From Opitutaceae bacterium (lineage in GTDB: Bacteria; Verrucomicrobiota; Verrucomicrobiia; Opitutales; Opitutaceae): a stretch of 64,000 nt of DNA. Below are positions 1 to 7,617 of this stretch, one piece after another. The notes beneath the pieces were generated by a model. It made no database searches. It saw only the letters and a program-made list of their open reading frames with translations, and was not told the origin of the DNA. Within the stretch, counting starts at the first letter, position 1. Every line of letters begins with the position of its first letter. A program made the translations under genes and the position numbers. Location of the stretch: positions 1-64,000 of the forward strand of contig JAIXWF010000009.1 in the NCBI GenBank assembly GCA_027482185.1. The letters are read 5' to 3'.

Positions 1-202
1 GAGTGGCGCCGCCTGGAACGAGGAGAGCATCGGCTTTCCGGCATCATCGACCGATGAGACTTCCTGATAGCGGAATAGGGGCTTCGGCATCGGACATCTT
101 GGGAATTCGGGAATCCCGTACTTCCAAGATTGGCTCCTCGGCATTACCCCAAATAGGAAAAGGCGCTTCGCAACATGCGGTCATCTTTTTCCAATGCCCC
201 CA

Positions 203-301
203 GCCGAACAAGGCGCTAGAGCCAACGCCACCGTCTGTCACGAGCTGTGCTGACGCACAGCTCGCGCCAGCCGGCGTCGTGGCTCATCTTTGACGTTAGT
301 C
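203..301 (+). repeat. Integron attC-like site, copy 1
   Basis: An imperfect palindrome of about 99 bp. The left end carries GCCGAAC and the right end GTTAGTC, resembling the R'' (RYYYAAC) and R' (GTTRRRY) core boxes of attC sites. Inner arms AGAGCCA and TGGCTCA pair with each other, and the centre holds a strong hairpin, GAGCTGTG paired with CACAGCTC (242-260). A diverged second copy lies about 397 bp downstream. No integrase gene is visible, so this is a recognised architecture and not a proven recombination site. Confidence 0.5.
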
Positions 302-599
302 TTTCGATCCCTTCGGCGTGCGGTACTGCGGCAGTTGAGATGACATTCTTCCACGGCGATTCATCTCGAAAGTAGCTCGCACCGCGAATCGCCCAGAACC
401 AATTTACCTTCGCGATGACGAACGCCAAATCCCGTTTTACCAAGATGGAGCGGAAGTTGGTCCTTTCGGATTCCCGTTTTGGCAAGATTGGTTCCGCGGC
501 ATCGTTCCGGTTGGAGAGAACGCTTCGCGACAGGCGATCCCCTGGCAGCAATTTGAACGAAGGCATTCGTTCCCCCGAGGTCTTCGTTCCCTATTTTTC

Positions 600-698
600 G
601 ACTAACAAGGCGCCAGAGCCAACGTCACCGTCTGTCACGATCCGTGCTGACGCACGGCTCGCGCCAGCCGCTGCCGTGGCTCATCTTTGACCTGAGCC
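600..698 (+). repeat. Integron attC-like site, copy 2 (right core box degenerate)
   Basis: This copy matches the one at 203-301 over most of its length, including the AGAGCCA and TGGCTCA arms and the central hairpin around 639-660, where compensating changes keep the stem paired. The left box reads GACTAAC. The right box, expected as GTTRRRY after TTTGAC, reads CTGAGCC, so the GTT recombination triplet is lost. That suggests an inactive or terminal site. Confidence 0.45.
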
Positions 699-1022
699 AC
701 TTTTTTCAACTGGGTTCGCAAACACGTGGTCGTGTTTCAGTTCCATTCAATGCATCGTAGGGCAAAATTGAATGTTCAAGAACGTAATTGAACAAAACTG
801 TCATGCTATAGTCATGCAGTGCCCGACAAAAATTTGGGTGAGCGCATTAGTTCGGACTCGATCTGGTCCGTCCCTTGTCATCCGTAGCAAGGCCTTGATG
901 GGGCGCGGACAACCAAGGCCGTAGATCGGATCTGCCAGACGGCCAGCATCGCGCCACCTGCTGTTGCTGTACGGCGCGTATTGAGCCCATTCGATCGGTA
1001 TTTTGAGCGTCGGCGCTGCCGC

Positions 1023-1754
1023 TCAAATCAGCCCCGCGCTGCGGAAGCTGTAGTACCCGCGCCCAGTCGGATCCGCCGCCGGCCGTCCGATGATCACGTG
1101 GTCGACCAAGGCCACGTCGACCAGCCGGGACGCTTCCCGCAGCTGTTTGGTCGCCTGCACATCCGCCGAACTCGGCATCGGATCCCCGCTCGGATGATTG
1201 TGCACGCACACGATCGCCGTCGCCCCTTCCCGAATCGCCGTCCGGAACACCTCGCGCGGATGCGCCAAGGTCGCCGTCGCCGTACCGCTCGTGAGTTCCA
1301 CCCGCTTCAACAGCCGGTTCTTCCGGTTGAGACAGCACACCCAGAACTTCTCCACCTCCAACCCCATCGCAATCGGCCCGAAATGGTCCGCAATCGCTTC
1401 CACCGTTCCGAATAGCGGCTGCTCCACCACCGGCCGCATCATCCTCCGGGCGATCTCGGCCATCGCTGCCAATTGCAGCCCCTTCGAGCGTCCGATCCCC
1501 CGCAGCCTCCGGTAGTCGGCCGGCTGCCACGCCGCCAACCCCGCCATCGATCCCGCCGCCGCGAGCAATTGGCTCGCCGTGCCCACCGCTTCCACGGGCC
1601 GCATCGCCCCGCCCTGTAAAAGTACCGCCAGCAGCTCCGTGTCGCTCAAGGCATGTACCCCGAACGTTTCCAGCCGCGCTTGCGGCTGCTCTCCGCACGC
1701 CATCGTGCGCCCGCCCATTTCAAACCCGACATTTTCAAACCATACCTGATTCAT
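1023..1754 (-). CDS. radC: RadC-family JAB/MPN-domain protein
   Basis: A 243-residue protein of the RadC (JAB/MPN) family, historically called a DNA repair protein although its molecular role is unsettled. The N-terminal half (about 30-110) is the RadC helix-hairpin-helix-like region with the ALSDTELLAVLL signature. The C-terminal half is the JAMM metalloprotease-like domain with HNHPSGD at 185-191, and H185, H187, S195 and D198 fit the HxH-x7-SxxD zinc pattern. The length is typical. ATG at 1754 gives the full frame, and a Met 13 codons in (MGGRT) is an alternative start. RadC-like genes are often carried on mobile or accessory segments, which fits the attC-like repeats beyond its 3' end. 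Confidence 0.9.
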   Translation of the reverse strand: MNQVWFENVGFEMGGRTMACGEQPQARLETFGVHALSDTELLAVLLQGGAMRPVEAVGTASQLLAAAGSMAGLAAWQPADYRRLRGIGRSKGLQLAAMAEIARRMMRPVVEQPLFGTVEAIADHFGPIAMGLEVEKFWVCCLNRKNRLLKRVELTSGTATATLAHPREVFRTAIREGATAIVCVHNHPSGDPMPSSADVQATKQLREASRLVDVALVDHVIIGRPAADPTGRGYYSFRSAGLI

Positions 1755-2121
1755 GATGACAACCGCCCGCGGCTGCGTCCCGCCCGGAAACCGGATCCGG
1801 TTGTCGGTCGCATCGCGCGCGTTGTCCCGTGGCCGCAGGCCAGGTCACGCCGCCGGCCGCCGGGGCCCCCGCGCCCCGCCGGCCGGACGGCGCGCGCCAG
1901 CGAGGAAGGGCCCGCAGCAGCGGGCCCGACCTTGACGGCCTGCTACACTGGGAAACGCGCGCAGTGCAGAGTCTTCACGCCTGCATGGATGCTTCCATTG
2001 GCTGCAGGCCTGTGCCCAGAGCGTTGCTCCGTCCCCCGGAATCCGACGCCGTCGGCGGTCACCGCTTGGCTAGCGGAACTCGCCGCTTGAAATCCGATAT
2101 ACCGTCACGTAACGTTTTATT
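1755..2121. other. Intergenic region between radC and the nucleotidyltransferase pair
   Basis: This 367-bp, very GC-rich region lies between divergent genes. It holds a perfect 8-bp inverted repeat, GGGCCCGC-AGCA-GCGGGCCC, at 1908-1927. No T-run follows, so it is a hairpin of unknown role and not a good intrinsic terminator. I see no convincing gene. Confidence 0.35.
2087..2115 (+). promoter_or_regulatory. Candidate promoter for the nucleotidyltransferase pair
   Basis: TTGAAA (2087-2092) is separated by 17 bp from TAACGT (2110-2115) and sits directly upstream of the ATG at 2122. If it is a real sigma70 promoter, the transcript would be leaderless or nearly so. It lies in a locally AT-rich patch within GC-rich DNA. 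This is inferred from sequence only. Confidence 0.3.
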
Positions 2122-2673
2122 ATGCCGTATGAATCGCTCAGCCGAATCCGGATCACCCAGGCGCTGCGCCGGCTGGGCGAACTCGCGCACGCGCAAAAAG
2201 TCACCCTTGAGATTTCCCTCTACGGCGGGGCAGTGTTCACCTTGGTTTACGGATCGCGCGATGCCACCAAGGATGTCGATGCGGTGGTGCGCCCGAGCGA
2301 ACTGGCCGGAAAGCTCGGCCGCAAAGTAGCCGCCGAACTCGGCTTGCCCGAGGACTGGCTAAACGACGACGTGAAGCAATTCCTGGCCGACAAGGAGGCC
2401 AAACGCATCCTGCCCGAGGACGAATTCGGTCCCGGACTCCGTATCTCGGTGCCGACCGCCGCCTATCTTTTGGCGATGAAGCTGCGCGCCTGCCGCCCTC
2501 CCCTGCCCGGCTACGCCGGCGACTACGGCGATATCCGTTTTCTCGTCGGAAAGATGAGCCTCAAGTCCGTGGCGGAGGCCGAAAAGATCCACGACAAGTT
2601 CTTCCCGCACGACGAGCTTTCGGCCGCCGCCCGCGAGGTCGTCAAAAGCGCGTTGCCGTCGTCCGCCAAATGA
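2122..2673 (+). CDS. Nucleotidyltransferase-fold protein (DUF6036/AbiEii-like), candidate toxin
   Basis: This 183-residue protein looks like a small nucleotidyltransferase-fold protein. The segment YGGAVFTLVYGSRDATKDVD (residues about 34-53) carries the GG and the D-x-D spacing (KDVDAVV) of the AbiEii/DUF6036 type of minimal nucleotidyltransferase. The C-terminal half is helical, with AAYLLAMKLRA as in that family. It overlaps the next gene by 4 bp (ATGA), so the two are probably translationally coupled. Proteins of this type occur in two-gene modules that act as toxin-antitoxin or abortive-infection pairs. Here that role is inferred from fold and context. A housekeeping nucleotidyltransferase is less likely because of the small size and accessory setting. 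Confidence 0.6.
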   Translation: MPYESLSRIRITQALRRLGELAHAQKVTLEISLYGGAVFTLVYGSRDATKDVDAVVRPSELAGKLGRKVAAELGLPEDWLNDDVKQFLADKEAKRILPEDEFGPGLRISVPTAAYLLAMKLRACRPPLPGYAGDYGDIRFLVGKMSLKSVAEAEKIHDKFFPHDELSAAAREVVKSALPSSAK

Positions 2674-3209
2674 CCACCCGCCCGAAATCCCTCCGGGAAG
2701 TCGCCGCTCGCTCGGACTCGCTAGGCGAGTTCGGCCGGCACCTCCGCGACTGGCTCCACGAGTTGCGCCGGTTTTCATCGCGCGCGCAGGCCGCGGCGAC
2801 CATCGCCGCCGAACCGCCTTTCCTGATCGGGAAGTTCCCCGAAGGCCGCACCGCCGACGCTTGGCTCGGCGCCTATGCGGAACACCTCTCCCGCAAGCTT
2901 GGCCGCGCCGCTCCCGCATGGGCGTTTGCGCCCGGCCGCATCGCCCAGGACCCGACGTTCGATCAGGGCGCGGAGTCCACGAAGCTTCGGACGCTCGCCC
3001 TCCTGCATGCCCCTGCGGCCTTCAAACGGCGCAATCTTTTCACCCCGTCGGTCGATCTGCCGCTCCGCCTGCGGCCCGGCCGGCCCGCCAAGTCGCCGGA
3101 GGAGAAGCGAAAGACCAATGCCGAACGGCAGCGACGCTTCCGACTGGCCCGCCACAAGGAACTGGTGGCCTTGCGGAAATTGCAGCGAAAGCTCGCGCTG
3201 CGGAAATAG
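2670..3209 (+). CDS. Partner protein of the nucleotidyltransferase, candidate antitoxin
   Basis: A 179-residue basic protein whose ATG lies inside the stop codon of the upstream gene (ATGA overlap). Residues 1-30 (LREVAARSDSLGEFGRHLRDWLHEL) look helical. The middle ends in AAFKRRNLFTP, a motif I associate with partner proteins of DUF6036 nucleotidyltransferases. The C-terminal 45 residues are extremely rich in Arg and Lys (SPEEKRKTNAERQRRFRLARH) and could bind nucleic acid. I do not recognise a named family with certainty. Tight coupling and size suggest an antitoxin or an RNA/DNA-binding cofactor. Confidence 0.5.
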   Translation: MTTRPKSLREVAARSDSLGEFGRHLRDWLHELRRFSSRAQAAATIAAEPPFLIGKFPEGRTADAWLGAYAEHLSRKLGRAAPAWAFAPGRIAQDPTFDQGAESTKLRTLALLHAPAAFKRRNLFTPSVDLPLRLRPGRPAKSPEEKRKTNAERQRRFRLARHKELVALRKLQRKLALRK

Positions 3210-3232
3210 GCGCCTCCGCGCACTGCGCGGTT

Positions 3233-3943
3233 TTATGTACGGCAATGCCCACCACTTTCCTCATCGGAAGGCAGGCATGTTTCCGCATTCAAGCCGAGCT
3301 CGGCCAGCATTCTTGGCATGCAGTCAGGGCAGCAGCCATGACTGAGAAAAACGGAACTCCGCCTCAGTAGTTCGAGCGCCGACTCCCACTGCGCCTTGTC
3401 GCCCTTTACGCGTTTGCAATACATACACGTCGGCAGCACCTCGGCGGCTTTCTGCAAGAGCCAGTTGCTCTCCTTAAGTTCCGTCAGCGTTTGCTCGAGC
3501 GCCAACTTCGCCCGGACTAGCTCCTCGTTGGCCCGTACCTTCTCGAGGGTCTCGCGTTCCGCGGCGCGCTTGGCTTGCAGAACTTCCTCTTCCCAACGTC
3601 CGCGCCGTTCGATCCGCACGACCACCCAGTCGCTCGTCTGCTCGTTTGCCCGGCGAGTGGCATTCATCAGCACGGGCACATCATCCCCTTTGCCGCTCCG
3701 CAGGGTAAGATAGACCTCCTCCACCGCCCCACCCATCCGCAAGATCGGGAACAGACTGACTTGGTAATACGTGCGTGTCGCCAAACTCAGCAATTGATCC
3801 ACATGCGCAAACCGCACGTCGTCCCTCGCCACATCCAGCCATCGGCACAACGTCGTATTGATCTCCATCAACCGACCGTCGTCAGCCACGACAAGAAATC
3901 CGCACGGTGCGTGGTCCAACCTTGGGTCTAAGGTTACACTCAT
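3233..3943 (-). CDS. PAS-domain protein with coiled coil and C-terminal cysteine cluster
   Basis: This 236-residue protein has an N-terminal PAS fold (about 10-120, beginning around APCGFLVVADDGRLMEIN). A heptad-like coiled coil follows (about 125-180, rich in Glu, Ala, Lys and Leu), and then a cysteine cluster, CMYCKRVKGDKAQW...HGCCPDC (about 188-222), known as a tail in many PAS and response-regulator proteins. The start was placed at ATG 3943, because the hydrolase gene upstream ends only 7 bp before it; the frame stays open to 4024. It probably forms an operon with the RsbQ-like hydrolase. In Bacillus the partner RsbP has PAS plus a PP2C phosphatase domain. No phosphatase domain is present here, so the output of the pair is unclear. 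Confidence 0.75.
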   Translation of the reverse strand: MSVTLDPRLDHAPCGFLVVADDGRLMEINTTLCRWLDVARDDVRFAHVDQLLSLATRTYYQVSLFPILRMGGAVEEVYLTLRSGKGDDVPVLMNATRRANEQTSDWVVVRIERRGRWEEEVLQAKRAAERETLEKVRANEELVRAKLALEQTLTELKESNWLLQKAAEVLPTCMYCKRVKGDKAQWESALELLRRSSVFLSHGCCPDCMPRMLAELGLNAETCLPSDEESGGHCRT

Positions 3944-3950
3944 GTCCGCG

Positions 3951-4787
3951 TTATTCCGTCTCGCAGCCCACCCCGGCTGACCCAAGGTAGGCCTGAATCG
4001 CGCGAATTGTCTCCGGCGCATCACTCACATGCGGACAATGCCCGGACGCGCTCAATTGCCGAAAGGTGCTCCCCAATATTTGGCGGTGGACAAAACGCCC
4101 CACCGACTCGGGAGCCACGGAATCATTGGTGCACTGCAACACGAGGGCCGGCGTCCGCACTTTCGCCAAATCTTCCCGATTGTCGGAAAGAAACGTCACT
4201 CGCGCAAACTGCCGCGCGACGTCGGGCTTCATCGCGCAAAAACTCCGCTCCAATTCCGCGCCCAACTCCGGGCGGTCGGGATTCTTCATCACAATAGGCG
4301 CCAAAAAACCCGCCCAACCCAGCGGATTCTTGTCCATCAGGTCGAGCAGTCCTTCGATATCGATCAGGTTGAATCCGCCCAAGTAACCCGGAGGCTGGTT
4401 GATGTAGCACGGCGACGGACACACGAGTACCATCCGACTGAACAGCTCGGGCCGCCGCAGAGACGCCAACACCCCGACCACGCAGCTCACCGAATGCCCC
4501 ACATAGACCACGTCGCGCAGGCCGAGAGCGTCAATCACCTCGATCACATCGGACGCGTAGCCATCCAAGCTTCCGTAGCGAACAGGATCGTAGGCCGCGC
4601 CGTCCGATCGGCCCGCGCCCACATAGTCGAACAGCACGACGCGAAATTCCTTCTCGAAGGCCGGCGCCACAAACCGCCACATTCTCTGGTCGCACCCAAA
4701 GCCGTGCACGAAGACAAGTGCTCGCTCCCCGCGACCGGACACCGTGACGAAATTTCGCTTCAGGACGGAGGTTGGATCGAGAGGCAT
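3951..4787 (-). CDS. RsbQ-like alpha/beta hydrolase
   Basis: A cytoplasmic alpha/beta hydrolase closely resembling Bacillus RsbQ, which works with the PAS-containing phosphatase RsbP in energy-stress signalling. The frame begins at GTG 4820; the ATG 11 codons in (4787) is preferred because the protein then starts close to where RsbQ does. Counting from the GTG, the nucleophile elbow GHSVS puts Ser at residue 110, with Asp 233 (TNDSVAPE) and His 261 (GHCPH) completing the triad. The segments HGFGCDQRMW and PSPCYIN are typical of the family. The PAS gene follows after 7 bp. A strigolactone-receptor-like hydrolase would look similar, but the PAS neighbour favours an RsbQ role. Confidence 0.8.
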   Translation of the reverse strand: MPLDPTSVLKRNFVTVSGRGERALVFVHGFGCDQRMWRFVAPAFEKEFRVVLFDYVGAGRSDGAAYDPVRYGSLDGYASDVIEVIDALGLRDVVYVGHSVSCVVGVLASLRRPELFSRMVLVCPSPCYINQPPGYLGGFNLIDIEGLLDLMDKNPLGWAGFLAPIVMKNPDRPELGAELERSFCAMKPDVARQFARVTFLSDNREDLAKVRTPALVLQCTNDSVAPESVGRFVHRQILGSTFRQLSASGHCPHVSDAPETIRAIQAYLGSAGVGCETE

Positions 4788-5702
4788 ACGGGTTGGAGCG
4801 GAACGGCTCGGATTTTGCACCGAACTGGAATGTCCTAATCTGCCTAGGTTTCATCGGTCGCAACCCAAGACTGACGCGTGCGCGCAAAGGATATCGAGAT
4901 ACGCGCCAATCCATTGCGAGTCGGGCGAGATTCCAATGTCCCGAATCGACATCGGCCGCGGAAACTTAGAGCAGGATCTAGATCCGTTCAGGCCCGTTCT
5001 CGTGGGGTCACCGTATTGGCGATACTCCGAACCGATCCGCGCTGAACCCTGATCGCAGTTCAGGGCAAAACAATCAGTAAAACGGCCGCCAACGCACAGG
5101 GCGGGTGCCACCGTTTATCCCGACGCCGCCTATTTGGAGACCGCTCAGTTCCGGTCGGGCTCTGCGTCAAGATCCCGGAGCATGTCACGGGCTGCGGTAA
5201 GGTTGGCGATGGCGGCGGCGAGGGCGCGGCTGACTGAGCGTAGACATGGGTGGCGACCGCGAAGAGGACGCTGAGCCTGGCGCGAACGACAGGGCGAGAA
5301 AAGCTGGCATGATAAGAAATCATGGGGAGAAGAGCGAGGGGTGATGGCAGAACCGGGGGCGTTTTGAGGTCTTCTTGAAAAAATCGCTTTCGTCACGATG
5401 CAGATGAAATCAATCGGTTTCGCCGTTCCCATTTGAAGTGAATCCTCCCATGACGAGAGCTACGAGCTTCGTAGTTTGTCATCTTTTAGGTTAAATACGC
5501 GCGACCTTCGATAGCAGCCGCCCGGGCCTAAGCTCGCCCTCAACCGCCGCAAAGACGCCCGCAGGCCCAGCCTGACTAAACAATTATTGGCGAGACAGAG
5601 AGCCTCGGCCTCCGTCTACGAAGTCGTTGGCAACCAACGCAACCGACGGCTCGGCATTTTCTTCCCCCATCGAACCGTCAAACCAACCTGTTCGGAACTC
5701 TG
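4788..5702. other. Long intergenic region with a decayed small-gene copy
   Basis: About 900 bp between the RsbQ-like gene and the AraC gene. The only recognisable content is the small-gene fragment at 5145-5231. A weak inverted repeat (CCCTGA, 7 nt, TCAGGG) lies near 5047-5066. No intact gene is supported. Confidence 0.35.
5145..5231 (-). pseudogene. Decayed copy of the small gene at 51279-51464
   Basis: The last 28 codons (SRALAAAIANLTAARDMLRD and onward to the stop) match the C-terminus of the 61-residue protein encoded at 51279-51464, with only a few substitutions. Upstream of this block the two copies no longer align, and no start codon continues the homologous frame. It reads as a remnant of a duplicated small gene whose function I do not recognise. 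Confidence 0.5.
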
Positions 5703-6707
5703 CTATTCTCTGACGCGTCGCTGTTGGCCGCTACGGCCGTTGCGCAGCAGTTTGTGATACGCACTCGGAGGCACGCCCATCGCGTTCTTGAATGCACGAC
5801 TGAAGGCAAAAATGGAGACGAAGCCACATGCCTTGGCTACGCTGTCCACACTTCGACCGTCGTCTGCCACCAGCAGCGCTGCAGCGGCGGAGAGTCTGGA
5901 ATCCCTCATATACGCCCCTAAACTGGCTCCGAAGGCTTCGCGAAATACCGCGCGCAAATGGCTGATCGAGTATCCAGTGTGCTTCGAGAGTTTCGCTATC
6001 GTAAGGGGCTTGTTCAGATTCGAGCGCACATACGCATTGATGTCTTGGAGAAGCCTACCCCGAGGGTTGGTTGCAGCATCGTCCGCCCGCACTGCGCAAT
6101 CGGCTTCACGCGCGGAAAGCAACCGATGCAACAACTGCGAAACGCCGACGATGAGATCGAAATTTCGCTGCGCCCCCGGAGCCTGTTTGGCATAAGTCTG
6201 CATCAACAACCCGAGGAATTCGGCGCTCTCCGTCGTCACGACGCGGGGAGAGTTGCGCAATGTGGCAAGCGCCTGTGGCTGATTGAACTCGAACGTGATG
6301 AACAGCCAATTGATCTCCCCGCCTTTGATGTCGAGATAGTGGTGAAACTGGTGAGGGAAAAGCAGAATGGCTTGACCCGGGCAGAGTTGGTAGGCGTTTC
6401 CATCGATGTGGACGCGCCCGTCGCGCCGTAAAGGAACGATCAGTTTGAAGCGGTGATGGTAGTTGTGCGTAACGCCCCGCGGCTTAAGCATTTCTGCCGA
6501 CGTGCGTTTGAAAACAACGACGTTCTCAGCCATCAGGGCCTCACTGCTCCGCGCGCCGGAAAAATAATCGACCGGGTTCACTAAATCGCGAATCGCTTCG
6601 CCCACATGGCGGAGAGGTTCATCGGCCTCTGCCGTAGTCGTCTCCGGACGAGTGACCTTGGAATGCATTACATGCTGCCTATGCCACCTCAACCCCACTT
6701 TCGTCAA
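5703..6707 (-). CDS. AraC-family transcriptional regulator
   Basis: A 334-residue AraC-type regulator. The N-terminal region (about 75-165) is a cupin-like sensing domain. The C-terminal region (about 225-325) has the double helix-turn-helix, seen in LTIAKLSKHTGYSISHLRAVF and VDSVAKACGFVSIFAFSRAFK followed by GVPPSAYH. AraC proteins of this shape usually bind a sugar and activate neighbouring catabolic genes. The PIG-L and ROK genes lie just upstream on the same strand and are likely targets. ATG 6707 gives the longest frame, and the Met at codon 14 (MHSKVTRP) is a plausible shorter start. The ligand is unknown. Confidence 0.9.
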   Translation of the reverse strand: MTKVGLRWHRQHVMHSKVTRPETTTAEADEPLRHVGEAIRDLVNPVDYFSGARSSEALMAENVVVFKRTSAEMLKPRGVTHNYHHRFKLIVPLRRDGRVHIDGNAYQLCPGQAILLFPHQFHHYLDIKGGEINWLFITFEFNQPQALATLRNSPRVVTTESAEFLGLLMQTYAKQAPGAQRNFDLIVGVSQLLHRLLSAREADCAVRADDAATNPRGRLLQDINAYVRSNLNKPLTIAKLSKHTGYSISHLRAVFREAFGASLGAYMRDSRLSAAAALLVADDGRSVDSVAKACGFVSIFAFSRAFKNAMGVPPSAYHKLLRNGRSGQQRRVRE

Positions 6708-6753
6708 GAATGCCTTATTTTTACCACAAGCGCCGATCGCTTGTCGCGGCTGG

Positions 6754-7617
6754 CTAGCGAAAACCGAAACGGCCCAGGCGAGTTGTCACATCGGTTTTGA
6801 AACGATTTATCAGTGCGGAGGTGAATTCCACCACCGACAACGTAGGCTGGTCGATTAACGGAGTGAGATCTATCGCCCAGGTAATGCCCTCGAATTTGTC
6901 GGCGGCGTGGGCCGTGTGGTAGGTCGCATGCGCGAGCCGTCGTCCGGCGGTGGCGAGATCGTAGCGTTTTCCGCCCGCGATCTGGGAGTCGAATACGCCG
7001 ACCAACGCCCCGGCCAAATTGGGCCTGTCGCCCACATCCAAGGCCTGCTTGTCGTCATCGATCATCCAGTCGAGATCGCGCCACACCTCGCACCCGTAGA
7101 CCCGTCGCGGGCGCTGCGACAACGGCATGGCGCGGAGCGCTGCGAGGCAGTGGGCAAAGACGGCGATATGAGTCTCGTGCTTGTCGGCCGGTTGATGCAA
7201 ATAGACGATTTCAGCGTGCGCGAGAGCGAGTACCGTGCTGAGGTCGCCACCCACGTCGCGATTCGCCGGGTCTTTCACCGCGCGGCTCGGGTGTGCGAGT
7301 TGGATCTGGACGGAGTAATCGCCGACAAAGGCCGCCTTGCGCTGTTCGCTGCGCCGCACCGTCTGCATCTCCGAATCGGTGTAGTGGGCGTAAGGGCCCG
7401 TGCGCGAGCTGCCCGCGCCATCGGTCACCACGACGCCTGAAAACCATTTGTCGGAGCGCCCGTAGCACGCTGCAATGCCATGATAGGCCATGATCTCGAT
7501 GTCGTCCTGATGTGCGGCCAGGCACAAGTGGGTGGTGCGCGCGAGCGCCGCTTCCGGGGTAACCACATCGCTTCCGTGCGGGACGAAAACATCAGCTTCG
7601 GGACGAGAGAAGTTCAT
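6754..7617 (-). CDS. PIG-L family deacetylase
   Basis: A 287-residue zinc-dependent deacetylase of the PIG-L/LmbE superfamily, which removes N-acetyl groups from GlcNAc-type sugars. The metal site is visible as AHQDD at 35-39 (family consensus AHPDD) and a second cluster H147-E-T-H150. Pro is replaced by Gln in the first motif, which other family members tolerate. No signal peptide is evident, so it is probably cytoplasmic. Its first codons overlap the end of the ROK gene (7592-7617), implying co-transcription. With the ROK protein and the truncated nucleotidyltransferase it suggests an amino-sugar route. Confidence 0.85.
   Translation of the reverse strand: MNFSRPEADVFVPHGSDVVTPEAALARTTHLCLAAHQDDIEIMAYHGIAACYGRSDKWFSGVVVTDGAGSSRTGPYAHYTDSEMQTVRRSEQRKAAFVGDYSVQIQLAHPSRAVKDPANRDVGGDLSTVLALAHAEIVYLHQPADKHETHIAVFAHCLAALRAMPLSQRPRRVYGCEVWRDLDWMIDDDKQALDVGDRPNLAGALVGVFDSQIAGGKRYDLATAGRRLAHATYHTAHAADKFEGITWAIDLTPLIDQPTLSVVEFTSALINRFKTDVTTRLGRFGFR

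Larger units (their letters stand above)
1..1022. other. Non-coding region with diverged tandem units
   Basis: I see no convincing gene here. The stretch is made of two related units of about 400 bp (roughly 100-301 and 465-698). Both contain a conserved segment around a 'caagattgg' core and both end in the attC-like palindromes. Short open frames run through on both strands, but they follow the repeat structure and look like no known protein. Positions 700-1022 are unique sequence downstream of the radC-like gene, with no clear terminator. Confidence 0.4.

Noticed and set aside
1908-1927. GGGCCCGC hairpin as an intrinsic terminator
   Set aside because: No T-run follows on either strand and it lies upstream of divergent genes.
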